DNA from: Dryas octopetala
Lineage: Eukaryota; Streptophyta; Magnoliopsida; Rosales; Rosaceae
DNA: 64,000 nt
Assembly: GCA_963921425.1 (NCBI GenBank)
Contig: OY992837.1
Location: 16,775,896-16,839,895, forward strand
Direction: 5' to 3'
The notes under the pieces: generated by a model
The model's input: the letters and a program-made list of their open reading frames with translations, nothing else
What the model was told of the DNA's origin: nothing
The model's database searches: none
In this document: piece after piece, positions 61,546-64,000 of the stretch
Numbering within the stretch: position 1 is the first letter of the stretch
Layout: each line of letters opens with the position of its first letter
Translations under genes and position numbers: made by a program

Positions 61546-62444
61546 CCCCATGACATATGTTGAGTTCTTAGCCTAAAAAGATGAATTTGAGTGCAAATGT
61601 AAACAATCATATGATTTTACTCCACATGGCAGTTCAAAATTAGACCTATACTTAATTTTCTGATTATTTAAATTGTGGAACTTAAATCTCATAAATTATT
61701 ATTTTGAAATATTTTAAATAATAATATAATCGATTTTGTAACGGATCTAAGCCTAAAGTTTCCATTAAATTAATTCACTACAATAATGTAATTGGTTAGT
61801 TGCAGTTGGTAGGTAGCCTAGTTGGAAGTGTCGTTAAATTTATCCATTTGCACAGAAGTTCGATTCCTCCCCCTCTAAATAAAAAAAACAATAATGCTAA
61901 GAATCCCAAATTTAATTTCAATTACATATGTCAGTGTTTTACTTGTTGTAAAATAAATAATCCTTAAGATGGGTCTTGTATGAATCAATGAAATACTGAT
62001 ATAAATACACATTTAAAATCTCTAACAATGCACATAAAAAAAATGTAATTGGTTAGTGAAATTAAAATGTAAGAAATTTTTTAGGGTTTTCGAAACCCAG
62101 GTTTGTAGTTACGTGGTTCAATTGAGAAATTATTTTGTATAACCGATATATTGCCACATGGTATAACCAGTCTATTTGTTATAATATGAGTGAAGAGAAT
62201 AACTTACCTGGAACGAGATATCACAGCTGGTATCCCCCTCTTTTTTTTTTTTTTCTCTCTCTCTCTTTCCGCTCTCTTTCTCTCACTACCGTTACACAAG
62301 CCTGCCTCTATCACAGGGGCATACAAGTTATTCTCTATGGGTGAATATTATCAATATTATATCTTATTAATATAAATATATCATCCAATAACACCTATTG
62401 GATTAATTATATCATATGTCAGTATAACCGCTATATCTCATATA
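61546..62444. other. No gene recognised
   Basis: AT-rich, with a CT-rich tract near 62240-62285. No gene or transposon end seen. Confidence 0.35.
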
Positions 62445-63536
62445 GGCTTAATTATCGATTTACCATCCAAAACTGTAACTCATTCCCACTTTACCACCTG
62501 AAAGTTTTTTTGTCCCAGATTACCACCTGTAACTTACATCTGTGTCCCATTTTACCTTGTTCCGTCAACAATTCCGTTAATGCTGACGATCTGGCCGTTA
62601 ATGCTGACGTGGCACGCTACATGTGCGCCACGTGTCACATCTTTTTTTATTTTTCGCATTTTTTTATTTTTATAAACTTTGAAAATTAATTAAAAATAGC
62701 TGCGAACTCAGAAAAATACACGAAAAATTCCTACGGACTCGTCTTGACTAGCACTAATTTACTATAAGGTTAAATTACCAATTTGCCCTCTAAAAATTTC
62801 CAAAAAAAATTAGAAAGTCCAAATTTATTTCTAAAAAATTAAAATAAATTTTCTTCTATTAAATAAATTCTAGAATTTTCGTAAACTCTTGGACAAATTC
62901 TCAAAAATATTTTGAAAAATTACCAAAAGCCTGTTTTAGAGAATTATTTTGAGACTTTACAGAAATTATAGAATTTTTCTAGAATTTATTTTATAGGGAA
63001 TTTTATTTTCCTCTAAGACTGAGAGGTCTTTTGGGTAGCAAGTGTTCACTAGAAATGTATTGTTAGTTTTTAGAAGACTAACGGTGCAGACCTCATATTT
63101 TTTGGAGTTCGGGAGATTATTCTATGAATTTCCAAAGAATTTAGAGTATTTTAATTTTCTAGAAATAAATTTAGACTTTCCAAATTTTTTGGAAATTTTT
63201 AGAGGGAAAATTGGCATTTTGACCCCATAGTAAATTAGTACTAGTCAAGACAAGTCAGTAGGAATTTTTCGTGTATTTTTCTAAGCTCGGAGCTATTTTT
63301 AATTAATTTTCAAAGTTTATAAAAATAGAAAAATCAAAAAAATCAAAAAATACTAAAAAAGATGTGACACGTGGCGCACATCCAGCGCGCCACGTCAGCA
63401 TTAACAGAATTGTTGACGGAATAAGGTAAAATGGGACACGGGTGTAAGTTACAGGTGGTAATCTGGGACAAAAAAACTTTCAGGTGGTAAAGTGGGAATG
63501 AGTTACAGTTTTGGGTGGTAAATCGATAATTAAGCC
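62445..63536. mobile_element. MULE-like foldback element containing LTR-derived sequence
   Basis: 1,092 bp, nearly palindromic. The ends GGCTTAATTATCGATTTACC are mirrored at 63536, with a 9-bp duplication TCTCATATA / CCTCATATA (62436-62444 and 63537-63545, one mismatch). Arms run over 350 bp. The inner arms (about 62690-62840 and the complement 63180-63330) and the loop match the LTR at 42410-42680. No coding sequence. The 9-bp duplication and long arms suggest a Mutator-like mechanism. Confidence 0.88.
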
Positions 63537-63753
63537 CCTCATATACCCTATAATTTTTCCAATTACAAGTCAGGAGGTGGGTTTTGAGGTTCGGGTTTAT
63601 GGAATCCGGATTTGGTTCAATCCAATTCAATTCAATATTGTTCTAATCTGAGGTTAGGAGCCTGATTTCAGTGTCTAGGGTTTGTTCGCGCTCTAAAAAC
63701 CTTCTACAGATTGTCTGTTTCAGTAACACACTATTGTCGTCTCTTCCTCTTTC

Positions 63754-63804
63754 ATGGACCTAGCAGAACCTCCAGCTCCTCCTCCTCCTCCTCCTCCTCC
63801 GGTA

Positions 63805-63837
<33 letters not shown>

Positions 63838-64000
63838 CATATATATATATATGTGTGTTTATATTATATAATTCGATTGAATTTGTATGCGAATCTAATA
63901 ATTTGAGAGTTAAATAGTTTTTGGAGGTCAACTGCCAGAGCTCAGGCATGAAAAGGCGCTTCGCATTGGGCACAGAGGCAGGTTTTGCACTCTCACTGAT
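63754..64000 (+). CDS. Possible 5' end of a gene running off the window
   Basis: A leader with CT-rich tracts precedes ATG at 63754. The first exon would be 63754-63801 (MDLAEPPAPPPPPPPP), ending at a GT donor. An intron with (CT)n and (TA)n follows, and an open second exon begins at 63927 or 63939 (same frame, including SSGMKRRFALGTEAGF) and is cut by the window end. I do not recognise the protein. The case rests on composition and splice sites only. Confidence 0.35.

Noticed and set aside
1-64000. CRISPR arrays, bacterial operons or phage-type systems
   Set aside because: The window is plant nuclear DNA with introns; the tandem repeats found lack CRISPR spacing and no cas-like genes exist.

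Overview
This is a eudicot plant nuclear window: AT-rich, with GT-AG introns, plant-type gene families and a dense load of plant transposable elements. I cannot name the species from the sequence.

Layout. 1-14.7 kb (+): the 3' two thirds of a mitochondrial polyribonucleotide nucleotidyltransferase gene (PNP2 type), 17 visible exons. Its first exons lie before position 1. Its introns hold LINE fragments, a foldback element and a complete small TRIM. 16.7-17.6 kb (-): an intact, intronless coding region for the GPI-anchor enzyme subunit PIG-C (SETH1/GPI2 type), with a probable intron in its 5' UTR. 18.4-26.3 kb: a run of non-autonomous DNA transposons, several with clear target-site duplications (TSDs): hAT-like, MULE-like and unclassified. 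26.8-33.3 kb: a four-exon gene for a small basic protein resembling the DUF4602/C1orf131 family, flanked by two broken RTF2 gene fragments in opposite orientation. 35.4-49.9 kb: a Harbinger-like element, old LTR-retrotransposon pieces including a 2.6 kb solo LTR, and a decayed hAT transposase gene. 50.1-58.3 kb: a MULE-like foldback, then a broken Myb/SANT-like gene split by a 5.7 kb CACTA element. 58.7-63.5 kb: a TAA-flanked element, a copia-like LTR piece, degenerate telomere-like repeat and a 1.1 kb MULE-like foldback made largely of LTR-derived sequence. 63.75 kb to the end: the possible start of another gene.

The best candidates for something undescribed are: (1) the CACTA element, which carries a transduplicated, intron-containing piece of a putative O-fucosyltransferase gene; (2) a 33-bp-period TTCGGTAGAT...CGAA minisatellite at the heart of three different terminal-inverted-repeat elements; (3) the foldback element whose arms and loop are an inverted copy of an LTR segment; (4) the inverted pair of RTF2 fragments bracketing a host gene. 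I see no coherent new multi-gene system. The three host genes (RNA decay in mitochondria, GPI anchoring in the ER, and a probable nucleolar/RNA-related basic protein) are functionally unrelated neighbours.
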